A DNA stretch of 64,000 nt from Novosphingobium chloroacetimidivorans (GTDB lineage: Bacteria; Pseudomonadota; Alphaproteobacteria; Sphingomonadales; Sphingomonadaceae): positions 62,001-126,000 of the forward strand of contig NZ_JACHLR010000012.1 of the NCBI RefSeq assembly GCF_014204535.1, given 5' to 3'. Positions 17,211 through 25,120 of this stretch are shown in pieces. The notes under the pieces are model-generated. The model had not been told where the DNA came from. It saw only the letters and a program-made list of their open reading frames with translations, and searched no databases. The translations under genes and the position numbers were made by a program. The stretch's first letter is position 1. Each line of letters opens with the position of its first letter.

Positions 17211-18704
17211 TCACGCTCCCATGTATGTTTTCAGCTTGTCCACTTGCGCCGCATCGAGCCGCAGCCCCAGCTTGGTGCGGCGCCACAGCACGTCTTCCGC
17301 CGTTTCGGCCCACTCCTGAGCGACAAGATAATCGACCTCCGCGCTCGTAAGGCCATGGCCGAACGTCTCGCCCAAGGCCGCCATGTCGGGCGCATCCTTG
17401 AGCCAGGCCCTGGCGCGCGTACCATAGGCCCGGGCGATCCGGTCTACCGTCCGCCCATCGAGGAACGGGTAAGTGCGGGCGAGATCGGCCTTCAAGTCCT
17501 CGATCCCCTGCATCGGGAAGTCACCGCCGGGCAGTGGCGCGGCGGCAGTCCAGTCCTTGCCGGCGAGCGCAGGCAGGTGCGGCTGCAGCTTCTCGACCGC
17601 ATCCTTGGAGAGGTGGCGATAGGTCGTGATCTTGCCGCCGAACACCGACAGCAGCGGTGCGCCGCCGGCATCGTCGAGGTCGAGGTCGAAGCTGTAGCCG
17701 CGTGTCGCCGCCTCGGGCTTGCCTGTGCCTTCGTCCACCAGCGGCCGCACGCCCGAGTAGGTCCACACCACGTCCGCAGGCGATATCGATCTGGCGAAAT
17801 AGGCGTTCGCCGCCTCGCACAAGTAAGCGATCTCCTCGTCGCTCGCCTTTACGTCGCGCAAGGGGCCGTGATGGTCGCGGTCGGTGGTGCCGATCAGGGT
17901 GAAATCCTGCTGGTAGGGGATCGCGAAGAAGATGCGCCCGTCCGGGATCTGGAAGAAGTAGGCGTAAGGGTGATCGAACATGCGCGGCACGACGATGTGC
18001 GATCCGCGCACCAGACGCATCTTCTTGGCCGTCTTCTCGCCGCTGAGCTTGAGCAGGTCGAGCACCGCGGGGCCGCCGGCGTTGACGATCGCCCTGGCGC
18101 GGAACTCTTGCGTGCCGCTGCGGATCAGCCATCCTTCGGCGGAGCGCTCGATCGCCTCGACCGGCGTGCGCGTCAGGATCGTCGCCCCCCGGTCCGCCGC
18201 GTCTCGCGCGTTGAGGATAACCAGCCGCGCATCGTCCACCCAGCCATCGGAGTAGACGAACGCCGGACCATAGCCGGGCTTGAGCGGCTTGCCGGCGGGG
18301 TGCTTGCGTAGATCGATGCTCTGGGTCGCGGGCAGTGCGCGCCGGCCGCCGATGTGGTCGTAGAGGAACAGCCCGAGCCGCAGCAGCCAGCGCGGGCGCA
18401 GGCCCTGCACGTGCGGCAATACGAACCGCATCGGCCATATGATGTGCGGGGCGATCTGCCACAACCGCTCGCGCTCGCCGAGCGCCTCGCGCACCAGCCC
18501 GAACTCGTAATGCTCCAGGTAGCGCAGGCCGCCGTGGATCAGCTTGGTCGAGGCGGACGAAGTGCCGCTGGCCAGGTCGCCCTGCTCCAGCAGCAGCACC
18601 TTGGCGCCGCGACCTGCCGCGTCGCGGGCGATGCCGGCGCCATTCACGCCTCCGCCGATCACGGCGATGTCGTAGAGAGTGTCTGTCATGGCAGGGTCGG
18701 GCAT
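17211..18704 (-). CDS. glpD: Glycerol-3-phosphate dehydrogenase (aerobic)
   Basis: A 497-residue FAD-dependent, membrane-associated enzyme oxidising glycerol-3-phosphate to DHAP. The FAD Rossmann motif is IAVIGGGVNGAGIARDAAGRG, followed by SSASTKLIHGGLRYLE. ATG at 18702-18704 is favoured because GTGAGG lies at correct spacing; an internal ATG at 18689 would give MTDTLYD. It starts eight bases after the yeiH stop and ends one base before glpK, so yeiH-glpD-glpK form one transcription unit. Confidence 0.95.
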   Translation of the reverse strand: MPDPAMTDTLYDIAVIGGGVNGAGIARDAAGRGAKVLLLEQGDLASGTSSASTKLIHGGLRYLEHYEFGLVREALGERERLWQIAPHIIWPMRFVLPHVQGLRPRWLLRLGLFLYDHIGGRRALPATQSIDLRKHPAGKPLKPGYGPAFVYSDGWVDDARLVILNARDAADRGATILTRTPVEAIERSAEGWLIRSGTQEFRARAIVNAGGPAVLDLLKLSGEKTAKKMRLVRGSHIVVPRMFDHPYAYFFQIPDGRIFFAIPYQQDFTLIGTTDRDHHGPLRDVKASDEEIAYLCEAANAYFARSISPADVVWTYSGVRPLVDEGTGKPEAATRGYSFDLDLDDAGGAPLLSVFGGKITTYRHLSKDAVEKLQPHLPALAGKDWTAAAPLPGGDFPMQGIEDLKADLARTYPFLDGRTVDRIARAYGTRARAWLKDAPDMAALGETFGHGLTSAEVDYLVAQEWAETAEDVLWRRTKLGLRLDAAQVDKLKTYMGA

Positions 18705-18712
18705 CTTGGGCC

Positions 18713-19780
18713 TCACAGGATGATCATGCTGAACGCGGTGGCGACTGCGAGCGAGGCCAGCGTCGCGGCCACCACCGGCATCGCCGGACGCCAGCCCATC
18801 TGCATGATGAGATCGAGGCGCGATCGCATCGCCGTCGCCGTGACCGCCAGCAGCAGCAGCGTCTTCGAGAGCGTCAGGCACAGTTGCGCGACTTGCGCGG
18901 GCACCGTGACGATGGAGTTCACCACCACCGTCGCCAGGAACAGCGTGATGAACCAGGGCAGCGCCAGCTTGCGGATCCAGTGGCGGTTCGGCACATCGTC
19001 GTCCTTGGCCCAGAGCGACACCACGGTCACGATCGGGGCCAGCAGCGCCACCCGGCTGAGCTTGACGATGGTGGCGTAGCTGCCCGCCGTGTCGGAATAG
19101 GCATAGCCACCGCCGATCGCCTGCGCCACGTCGTGGATCGATGCGCCGATCAGGAACCCGGCCTGGCGGTCGTCGAGATACAGCGCACCGGCGAGCGGGG
19201 GATAGAACGACATCGCCAACGCGCTCGCCAGGCTGACCACCACAAGAGTCAGCGCGAACTGCGCCTGGCTCACCCGCTTGGGACCAAGCACCCCGAACAG
19301 CGCCAGCGCGGCCGAGGCGCCGCAGATCGCAGTCGCGCCGCCCGCAAGGATGCCGATCGCGGCCGAAGCTCCGGTCACCCGCGCGACGATCAGCGCCGTG
19401 CCCATCGCGGCGGCCATCACCACCAACAAGGCGAGGAACGGCACCGGACCCAAGGCGCCGATCTGGGCGATCGTCACTTGCGTGCCCAGCACCACGATGC
19501 CCCAGCGCAGGCAGCCCTTGGATACGAAGTCGAGGCCGGGATGGACCCGCGGCTCGCTGGTGACGAAGTTGAGCGCCAGGCCGATCAGCAGGCCCATCAG
19601 GATGATCGGCGCGCCATAGTGCTCGGACAGCCAGGCCGCGGCGATGCTGGCGATCGCGCAGACTGCGAAGCCGGGCCACAGCAGCTTCCACTCGTCCAGC
19701 CGCGAGCGCTTGGGCGCGGGCGTGTCGCTCTGCACGAGGAACAGCTCGCCATAGAGGTCGCCGGCATGATCTGGAGCCAA
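18713..19780 (-). CDS. YeiH family putative sulfate/sulfonate exporter
   Basis: A 355-residue membrane protein of the YeiH (UPF0324) family with about ten helices. Typical segments are GLLIGLALNF, GLDFVSKGCLRWGIVVLG, ICGASAALA and GASIHDVAQAIGGGYAYS. The TTG start at 19778-19780 is supported by GGGAGAG four bases upstream; no ATG fits the amino-terminus. Its tight linkage to glpD-glpK is unusual. The family is proposed to export sulfate or related anions; the substrate here is unproven. Confidence 0.82.
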   Translation of the reverse strand: MAPDHAGDLYGELFLVQSDTPAPKRSRLDEWKLLWPGFAVCAIASIAAAWLSEHYGAPIILMGLLIGLALNFVTSEPRVHPGLDFVSKGCLRWGIVVLGTQVTIAQIGALGPVPFLALLVVMAAAMGTALIVARVTGASAAIGILAGGATAICGASAALALFGVLGPKRVSQAQFALTLVVVSLASALAMSFYPPLAGALYLDDRQAGFLIGASIHDVAQAIGGGYAYSDTAGSYATIVKLSRVALLAPIVTVVSLWAKDDDVPNRHWIRKLALPWFITLFLATVVVNSIVTVPAQVAQLCLTLSKTLLLLAVTATAMRSRLDLIMQMGWRPAMPVVAATLASLAVATAFSMIIL

Positions 19781-19820
19781 GTGCTCTCTCCCGCGCCTCT
19801 CCCAGACAAAGACGCTTGCT

Positions 19821-19841
19821 GTATGTCCTACGTTGTCATAC
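19821..19841. promoter_or_regulatory. Candidate GntR-type operator
   Basis: GTATG at 19821-19825 and CATAC at 19837-19841 form an imperfect inverted repeat (GTATGTCC...TTGTCATAC). It lies in the divergent 147-bp region between yeiH and the MFS gene. GTATGACAAC-like half-sites are common for GntR regulators of sugar-acid genes; no such regulator gene is in the window. Confidence 0.3.
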
Positions 19842-19927
19842 GCTTTATGGCGAGGCGTTGGCCGGAGCAAGTGCTTTGCTCCTGAAGCCGCTAAGGTCGC
19901 CCAAGAGCGGCAGGACGGGAGAGAGCG

Positions 19928-21187
19928 ATGACCATCCACCAGCCACCTGCCACACCAAGCCATGCCCGATCCGAGCCGGGCGCCGTGCGCAGCCAGAATC
20001 TGCTGATCGGCCTGATTTTCTTCGCCACCGCCTTGAACTACGTCGACCGACAGGTGCTCGCGCTGCTCAAGCCGATGCTGGAGGCGGAGTTCCAGTGGAA
20101 CGACCAGCAGTTCGCCCACCTGGGCTCGATCTTCCAGCTCTCCGCGGCCGTCTCCCTGCTCGGCGTCGGCTGGTTCGTCGACCGCTTCGGCGTGCGCTTT
20201 GCCTATGGCGCTGCCGTGGCGGTATGGAGCCTCGCCGGGATGGCCCATGCCCTGGCCGCCAGCGTGCAGCAGTTCGTGATCGCACGCGCGGTGCTGGCCA
20301 CGGCGGAGTCGGTCAACACGCCTGCGGCGATGAAGACCGCCGCGACCTACCTGCCCATCGAGCGGCGCTCCATCGGCATCGGCATCATCAACACCGCGCC
20401 GAACGTTGGCGCGATCCTCACCCCGCTGCTGATCCCGCCCTTCGCGATCGCCTTCGGGTGGAAGGCGGCGTTCCTCGTCACCGGCGCGCTCGGTCTCGTG
20501 TGGCTCGTGCTGTGGCAGCTGAACACCGGCAAGCTGCAACCGATCGGCAACCCCGCCACGGCCAGTGCGGGCAAGGTCGCGTGGGGCGAGGTCCTGTCCG
20601 ACCGCCGCAGCTGGACCATCATCGGCGCCAAGGCGATCACCGACCTGGTCTGGTGGTTCGTGCTGTTCTGGGCGCCCGACTTCTTCTCGCGCCACTTCGG
20701 CCTCGGCCAGGGCGAGCTTGGCGGCCCGATCGCCGTGGTCTTCATCCTCGCGGCTTTGGGAGCGGTGAGCAGCGGTGCGCTCTACCCGGTGCTGCTGCAT
20801 CGCGGCTTGTCGCTGAACGCCGCCCGCAAGAGCGCGATGCTGTTCTTCGGGCTCGTCGTGCTGGTCATGCCGCTGGCGCTGATCGCCCCGAACCCCTGGA
20901 TCGCGGCGCTGTGCATCGGGCTCGGCCTCTTCGCGCACCAGGGTTTCTCGACCAATATCTTCGGCATGGCGACAGAGATCATCCCCACACGCCGCATCGC
21001 CACCGTCATCGCGCTGGGGGCGATCGGCGGGAACCTGACCGGCACCGGGATTATCGAGTTCGCCGGCTGGTCGCTCGACAGCGGCCTTGGCTACGCCCCG
21101 CTCTTCGTGATCTGCGGCGGGGCCTACCTGGCGGCGTTGGCGTTCATCCACCTCATGCAGCCCAAGCTTGCGGTGGCCGAGGACTGA
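19928..21187 (+). CDS. MFS transporter, ACS (hexuronate/sugar-acid) type
   Basis: A 419-residue major facilitator with twelve predicted helices. The opening FFATALNYVDRQVLALLKP and the ATAESVNTPAAMKTAATYLPIERRS segment are typical of the anion:cation symporter subfamily (ExuT-like) that imports hexuronates or related sugar acids. The ATG has GGGAGAG seven bases upstream. It stands alone, without catabolic genes, and ends four bases from the convergent phospholipase D-like gene. Confidence 0.82.
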   Translation: MTIHQPPATPSHARSEPGAVRSQNLLIGLIFFATALNYVDRQVLALLKPMLEAEFQWNDQQFAHLGSIFQLSAAVSLLGVGWFVDRFGVRFAYGAAVAVWSLAGMAHALAASVQQFVIARAVLATAESVNTPAAMKTAATYLPIERRSIGIGIINTAPNVGAILTPLLIPPFAIAFGWKAAFLVTGALGLVWLVLWQLNTGKLQPIGNPATASAGKVAWGEVLSDRRSWTIIGAKAITDLVWWFVLFWAPDFFSRHFGLGQGELGGPIAVVFILAALGAVSSGALYPVLLHRGLSLNAARKSAMLFFGLVVLVMPLALIAPNPWIAALCIGLGLFAHQGFSTNIFGMATEIIPTRRIATVIALGAIGGNLTGTGIIEFAGWSLDSGLGYAPLFVICGGAYLAALAFIHLMQPKLAVAED

Positions 21188-21191
21188 TCGT

Positions 21192-22712
21192 CTAGAGGTA
21201 GGGCTCGATCGGCAGCCTGGAGAGCGCCCGCACCAGCGCACGGCTGAACGGGTTGGTGCCCGGCTCGGTGCTCTCCGGCTCGGGATCGTCGTCGCGGGCG
21301 TCGGTCCAGCAGATGTTGCCATCCGGCCCGATACCGAGGCAGTAGACGTTCTCGGCGATGTCGCGCTCGAACGACCTGGCGAGATTGGCCGCAAGCTCGG
21401 GCGAATCGATCAGCAAGCCCATCTCGGTGTTAAGATGCGCAGAGCGCGGATCGAAGTTGGCCGAGCCGATGTAGACTTGCCGGCCGTCTACCCCGATCGT
21501 CTTGGCATGGAGGCTGCGGCCCTCGTCGCGCAAGGCCCGGGCGCTGGCCGAGCGCGTGCGGACGAACTTGCGCGCGGTCTTGGGCTTGTCGTCGGGCGCG
21601 GGCATCTCGAACAAGCGGACGCCCGCCTGCAGCAGCGGCAAGCGAAGCGGCGCATAGCCGGTGTGGACGAAGCCGACGTCGGTGGCGGCAAAGGAGTTGG
21701 TCAGCACCCTCACCCGGACACCGCGCCGCGCAAGATCGCCAAGTTCCGCCGTGCCCCGCGCCGTCGGCACGAAGTAGCCGGAGATGATGTCGATCTGACT
21801 TTCCGGCATGCCCAAACCCGCCGGCATCAGCGCGCGAAGATCGGTCGGCCCATCGCGCGCGCCACTCTCCTGATAGTCATGGTTGACGAGCTCCGCCCGC
21901 GCCCAGATCATGGACACGGTGCCGTCGGTCATCTCGCCGAACAGCTTGCGCGAGCGCACCGCCTCTCGATAGCGCTCGGCCCGCTCGCTGGTCGCCATGC
22001 TCTCCCGTGCGCGCTCGACCTTGCGGCGTCTGCCGGCAGATACCCGACCGACGAGACTGGCGACGGGTCGCACCTGCGCGCCGTTCCAGTAAGCGTCGAA
22101 TGCGCGCGAGACATCGGGCACCACGGCGCCGACGGCCAGCACGTCGAGATCGGCGAATTGCCCTTCCTTGCGCGCGGCAAAGTACTCGTCGCCGATGTTG
22201 CGGCCGCCCAGGATCGTCGCCTGGCTGTCCACGGTGAAGCTCTTGGCATGCATGCGGCGGTTCAGGCGGCGAAAGTCGAACAGGTAGTTGATCGGCTTGG
22301 GCCAGCGCACCGCGCAAGGATTGTAGAGGCGGATCTCGAAGTTGGGTTGCGCATCCAGGCAGGCCAGCCTCGCGTCGAGCCGCGCGGTGCCGATGTCGTC
22401 GACGATCAGGCGCACCCGAACCCCGCGCCGCGCGGCCGCCTCCAGCTCGTCAAGCAGCAGCGAGCCCGACAGGTCATCGTGCCAGATGTAATACTGCACA
22501 TCGAGCGTGCGCTCCGCCGATCGCGCGAGCAGCACGCGCGCGGCAAAGGCGTCCTTGCCGTCACGCAGCAGCTTCAAGCCCGTCAACTCCGCGTCGTCGG
22601 GCCCGAGGCTCTCCACCTCGCGGCCCAATTTGGTGAGCGCCGTGTCGAGATCCGCATGGCTCGGCGGCTCCGCACGGTGCGGCGGCAGCTTGAAGGCCTT
22701 CAGGCGTTTCAC
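21192..22712 (-). CDS. Phospholipase D / cardiolipin synthase-like protein
   Basis: A 506-residue protein with two HKD-type catalytic motifs: HAKSFTVDSQATILGGRN in the first half and HAKTIGVDGRQVYIGSANFD in the second. Together they would form one phosphatidyl-transfer or hydrolysis site. No transmembrane segment is apparent at the amino-terminus, unlike classical cardiolipin synthase, so it belongs with the soluble ClsC-like group. GTG at 22710-22712 was chosen because AAGGAG lies nine bases upstream; a TTG at 22739 is less likely. Confidence 0.85.
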   Translation of the reverse strand: MKRLKAFKLPPHRAEPPSHADLDTALTKLGREVESLGPDDAELTGLKLLRDGKDAFAARVLLARSAERTLDVQYYIWHDDLSGSLLLDELEAAARRGVRVRLIVDDIGTARLDARLACLDAQPNFEIRLYNPCAVRWPKPINYLFDFRRLNRRMHAKSFTVDSQATILGGRNIGDEYFAARKEGQFADLDVLAVGAVVPDVSRAFDAYWNGAQVRPVASLVGRVSAGRRRKVERARESMATSERAERYREAVRSRKLFGEMTDGTVSMIWARAELVNHDYQESGARDGPTDLRALMPAGLGMPESQIDIISGYFVPTARGTAELGDLARRGVRVRVLTNSFAATDVGFVHTGYAPLRLPLLQAGVRLFEMPAPDDKPKTARKFVRTRSASARALRDEGRSLHAKTIGVDGRQVYIGSANFDPRSAHLNTEMGLLIDSPELAANLARSFERDIAENVYCLGIGPDGNICWTDARDDDPEPESTEPGTNPFSRALVRALSRLPIEPYL

Positions 22713-22791
22713 GGACGTTCGCTCCTTACCCTGGTGCAATGCGGACCGAAAGCCGTTGTTGCAAGCCCCGCGCCTTGCAGTCGCCGTGCGG

Positions 22792-23421
22792 TCACCAGCC
22801 CGGCAGCGTGACCACCCGATCGGCCAGGCGCTCCACTTCGCTGCGGTCGTGGCTGACGTAGAGGATCGGCAGGCGCAGCTCGTCGCGCAGGCGCTCGATC
22901 ACGCGCATGATCTCCTCGCGCCGCGCGGCATCGAGCGAGGCGAGCGGCTCGTCCATCAGCAGCAGTCGCGGGGCGGAGAGGAGCGCGCGACCGATGGCGA
23001 CACGCTGCGCCTCGCCGCCAGACAAGTGCCGCGGCATGCGGCCCAGCAGATGTTCGATGCCCAGGAACTCCACGGCTTCGGCCGGCTCCATCCAGCGCCT
23101 TTCGGGTGGCGCGAGCTCCCACCCGAACAGCAGGTTCTGGCGGACCGTTCGGTGCGGGAACAAGCGATTGTCCTGGAACACGTAACCGCAGGCGCGCTGC
23201 TCGGGAGCAAGGTTCACGCCCGTCGCGCTGTCGAACAGCAGCTGGTCCGACATCGCGATCCGCCCGCTTTGCGGCGTGACGAGCCCGGCCACGGCATCGA
23301 GCACGCTGGTCTTTCCGGCGCCCGACGGGCCGAATAGTGCGGTGAGGCCCGCACCCGCTCGCACCGCGGCGGACACCCGCCGCTCTCCACGCACGATCAC
23401 GATGTCGAGTTCGATGCTCAT
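22792..23421 (-). CDS. Short ModC-like ABC transporter ATPase
   Basis: A 209-residue ABC ATPase. Walker A is GPSGAGKTSV, the Q-loop is VFQDNRLFPH, the signature is LSGGEAQRVAIGRALL, Walker B is LLLMDEPLAS and the switch is SHD. It is most like ModC of molybdate importers but stops after the nucleotide-binding domain, lacking the TOBE/mop domain. Only 79 bp separate its stop from the next start, so the missing domain cannot be hidden in another frame. No modA or modB lies nearby. Confidence 0.8.
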   Translation of the reverse strand: MSIELDIVIVRGERRVSAAVRAGAGLTALFGPSGAGKTSVLDAVAGLVTPQSGRIAMSDQLLFDSATGVNLAPEQRACGYVFQDNRLFPHRTVRQNLLFGWELAPPERRWMEPAEAVEFLGIEHLLGRMPRHLSGGEAQRVAIGRALLSAPRLLLMDEPLASLDAARREEIMRVIERLRDELRLPILYVSHDRSEVERLADRVVTLPGW

Positions 23422-23629
23422 GGCGTGGCCATACCAGCGGCGTCGTGGCGGCCAAGCGCTAAGCGCCTTGATTGCGCTCGCCATATCCGGATGCGGGGAT
23501 GTCGTGAGGTGCGGCGAGGCATGAAGTGGGGCCGTCTTCGGGAGAGATGACGAAGCCAGGTGAAGGACCGACTGCGGCGGATCGGCCTATCCGTTTCAAG
23601 CGCGCAGCGAAGCCCGGCCTGTCCGACCC

Positions 23630-23719
23630 CGTCGCCCCCGCGCAGGCGGGGGCCCCGCTTTCTTGGGTCATACCGAGCGTCGAAGAACAAGCGGGGCCAC
23701 CGCCTGCGCGGGGGCGACG
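23630..23719. repeat. Palindromic repeat pair (GTCGCCCCCGCG type), copy 1
   Basis: Two 31-bp arms (23630-23660 and 23689-23719) are inverted copies with one mismatch, separated by 28 bp. The same element occurs at 46031-46123. It fills the middle of the 388-bp gap 23422-23809, where no gene is recognisable. Confidence 0.85.
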
Positions 23720-23809
23720 GTTGTAGCTCTAAGCGCCGCGTTCAGTTCCAGGATGGCTGGCAATGCCGCAAGGGTTGCTCTGACCACATCCAGCCACCCG
23801 CGCCGCCGA

Positions 23810-25120
23810 TCAGTCGAGCAGCGCCAGCATGTTGTCGATCGTGGTGGTCGCGAAGCCGACCGCGCTGTCGGAGATGCCGTAAGGCAGCAGCAGGCGCTCA
23901 CCCACGCGCAGCGCGCCGCAGGTGTAGACGACGTTGGGCACGTAACCCGAACGATCGGCATTCTCGGCCGTCAGCACCGGTTCGCGCGAGCGGGCGATGA
24001 CCTTGGACGGATCGTCGCGGTCCAGCAGCGCGGCGCCAAGCGCATACTTGCGCATCGCGCCCACGCCATGGGTCAGCAGCAGCCAGCCCTCGTCGGTCAG
24101 GATCGGACTGCCGCAATTGCCGATCTGGATGAACTCCCAGGGGAAGGCAGGCTCCATAAGCAGGACGCCTTCGTCGTCCCACTCATCGACTTTGTCGGAG
24201 GATAGCAGGAACAGGTTCTTGCCGTCCTGCCGCCCGACCATCATGAACTTGCCGCCGATCTTCTCGGGGAATAGCGCCATGCCCTTGTTCCGGCCGGCCT
24301 TGCCGCGGATCGGTTCGAGTTTGAAACTGCGGAAGTCGCGAGTGCGCAGCAGCTCGGAACGGATCGAGCTGCCCGAGTAGGCGGTATAGGTCCCGATCCA
24401 CTCGAAATCGTCGCCGCCATGGTCGAAGCGCACGAGGCGCAGATCTTCCAGGCCGCCGCGCTGCTGCTCGGTGATCGGGAAGATGACGGTGTTCGACAGG
24501 CTCGAATCCGGGTTGCGGCTGACCGTGACCGGGCAGTCCGCGCAGGCGAGCCCCTCGTCATCGAGTTCCACCGATGTGCCGAAGCTGGCCTGGTGCCACA
24601 GCTCAAAGTTGCCATCCGCCTCGGCGATGCCCTCGCGGAAGGCGACCGAGCTGATGTGCCCCTCGCCCACCGCGCGCAGCGACATGACGAAGCGCACCGC
24701 GCCGTCCTGCATGCCCGACTGGTCGGGATGAGGCACGATGGAGGGGTTCATCAGCGCCGCGGCGGCAAAGGTGTACTCGTGGCAGAAATAGCTGCCGATC
24801 AGGCGCTGCTTCGTTTCGGAGAAGTCGGATGGCTCCAGCTGCAGGTTCGCCGCCACTTCGTCGAAGCGCGAGGCGAAGATGCGCTCGGTCTGCCAGTGCC
24901 GCTCCTCGAAGTCGCGCAACACGCGCGCGTACTCCTGCGCTGCGCGCTCCTCGGTCAGGCTCGCGACGTCACGGACGAGGCGCTGTGCGCGCCCGTCCGG
25001 ATCGTTCTTGCCCTGCCAGCCCAGGTGGAAAGGACGCAGCACCACCCGCGCCGGGTCGGCATGCAGCCGGGTATCGAAGATGTGCAAGGCTTCAGCGCGC
25101 GGTTTCTCGAGCAGGTTCAA
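23810..25120 (-). CDS. GH130-family glycoside phosphorylase/hydrolase
   Basis: A 436-residue protein with a five-bladed beta-propeller pattern of GH130, a family of phosphorylases and hydrolases acting on beta-mannosides. Segments such as GGLEDLRLVRFD, IRGKAGRNKGMALFPEKIGGK and NCGSPILTDEGWLLLTHGVG fit the family. The TTG at 25118-25120 with GAAGGA upstream is the likely start and overlaps the GT4 stop by 29 bases, implying coupled translation. A long amino-terminal extension (~130 residues) is unusual for short GH130 enzymes. Substrate unknown. Confidence 0.82.
   Translation of the reverse strand: MNLLEKPRAEALHIFDTRLHADPARVVLRPFHLGWQGKNDPDGRAQRLVRDVASLTEERAAQEYARVLRDFEERHWQTERIFASRFDEVAANLQLEPSDFSETKQRLIGSYFCHEYTFAAAALMNPSIVPHPDQSGMQDGAVRFVMSLRAVGEGHISSVAFREGIAEADGNFELWHQASFGTSVELDDEGLACADCPVTVSRNPDSSLSNTVIFPITEQQRGGLEDLRLVRFDHGGDDFEWIGTYTAYSGSSIRSELLRTRDFRSFKLEPIRGKAGRNKGMALFPEKIGGKFMMVGRQDGKNLFLLSSDKVDEWDDEGVLLMEPAFPWEFIQIGNCGSPILTDEGWLLLTHGVGAMRKYALGAALLDRDDPSKVIARSREPVLTAENADRSGYVPNVVYTCGALRVGERLLLPYGISDSAVGFATTTIDNMLALLD

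Noticed and set aside
19781..21394. Upstream half of an 893-codon minus-strand open frame
   Set aside because: It lies antisense to the MFS transporter; only the part from 19780 downward encodes a real protein (YeiH).
22713..22791. Frameshift hiding the TOBE domain of the ModC-like protein
   Set aside because: Only 79 bp lie between its stop and the next start, too little for the missing domain in any frame.
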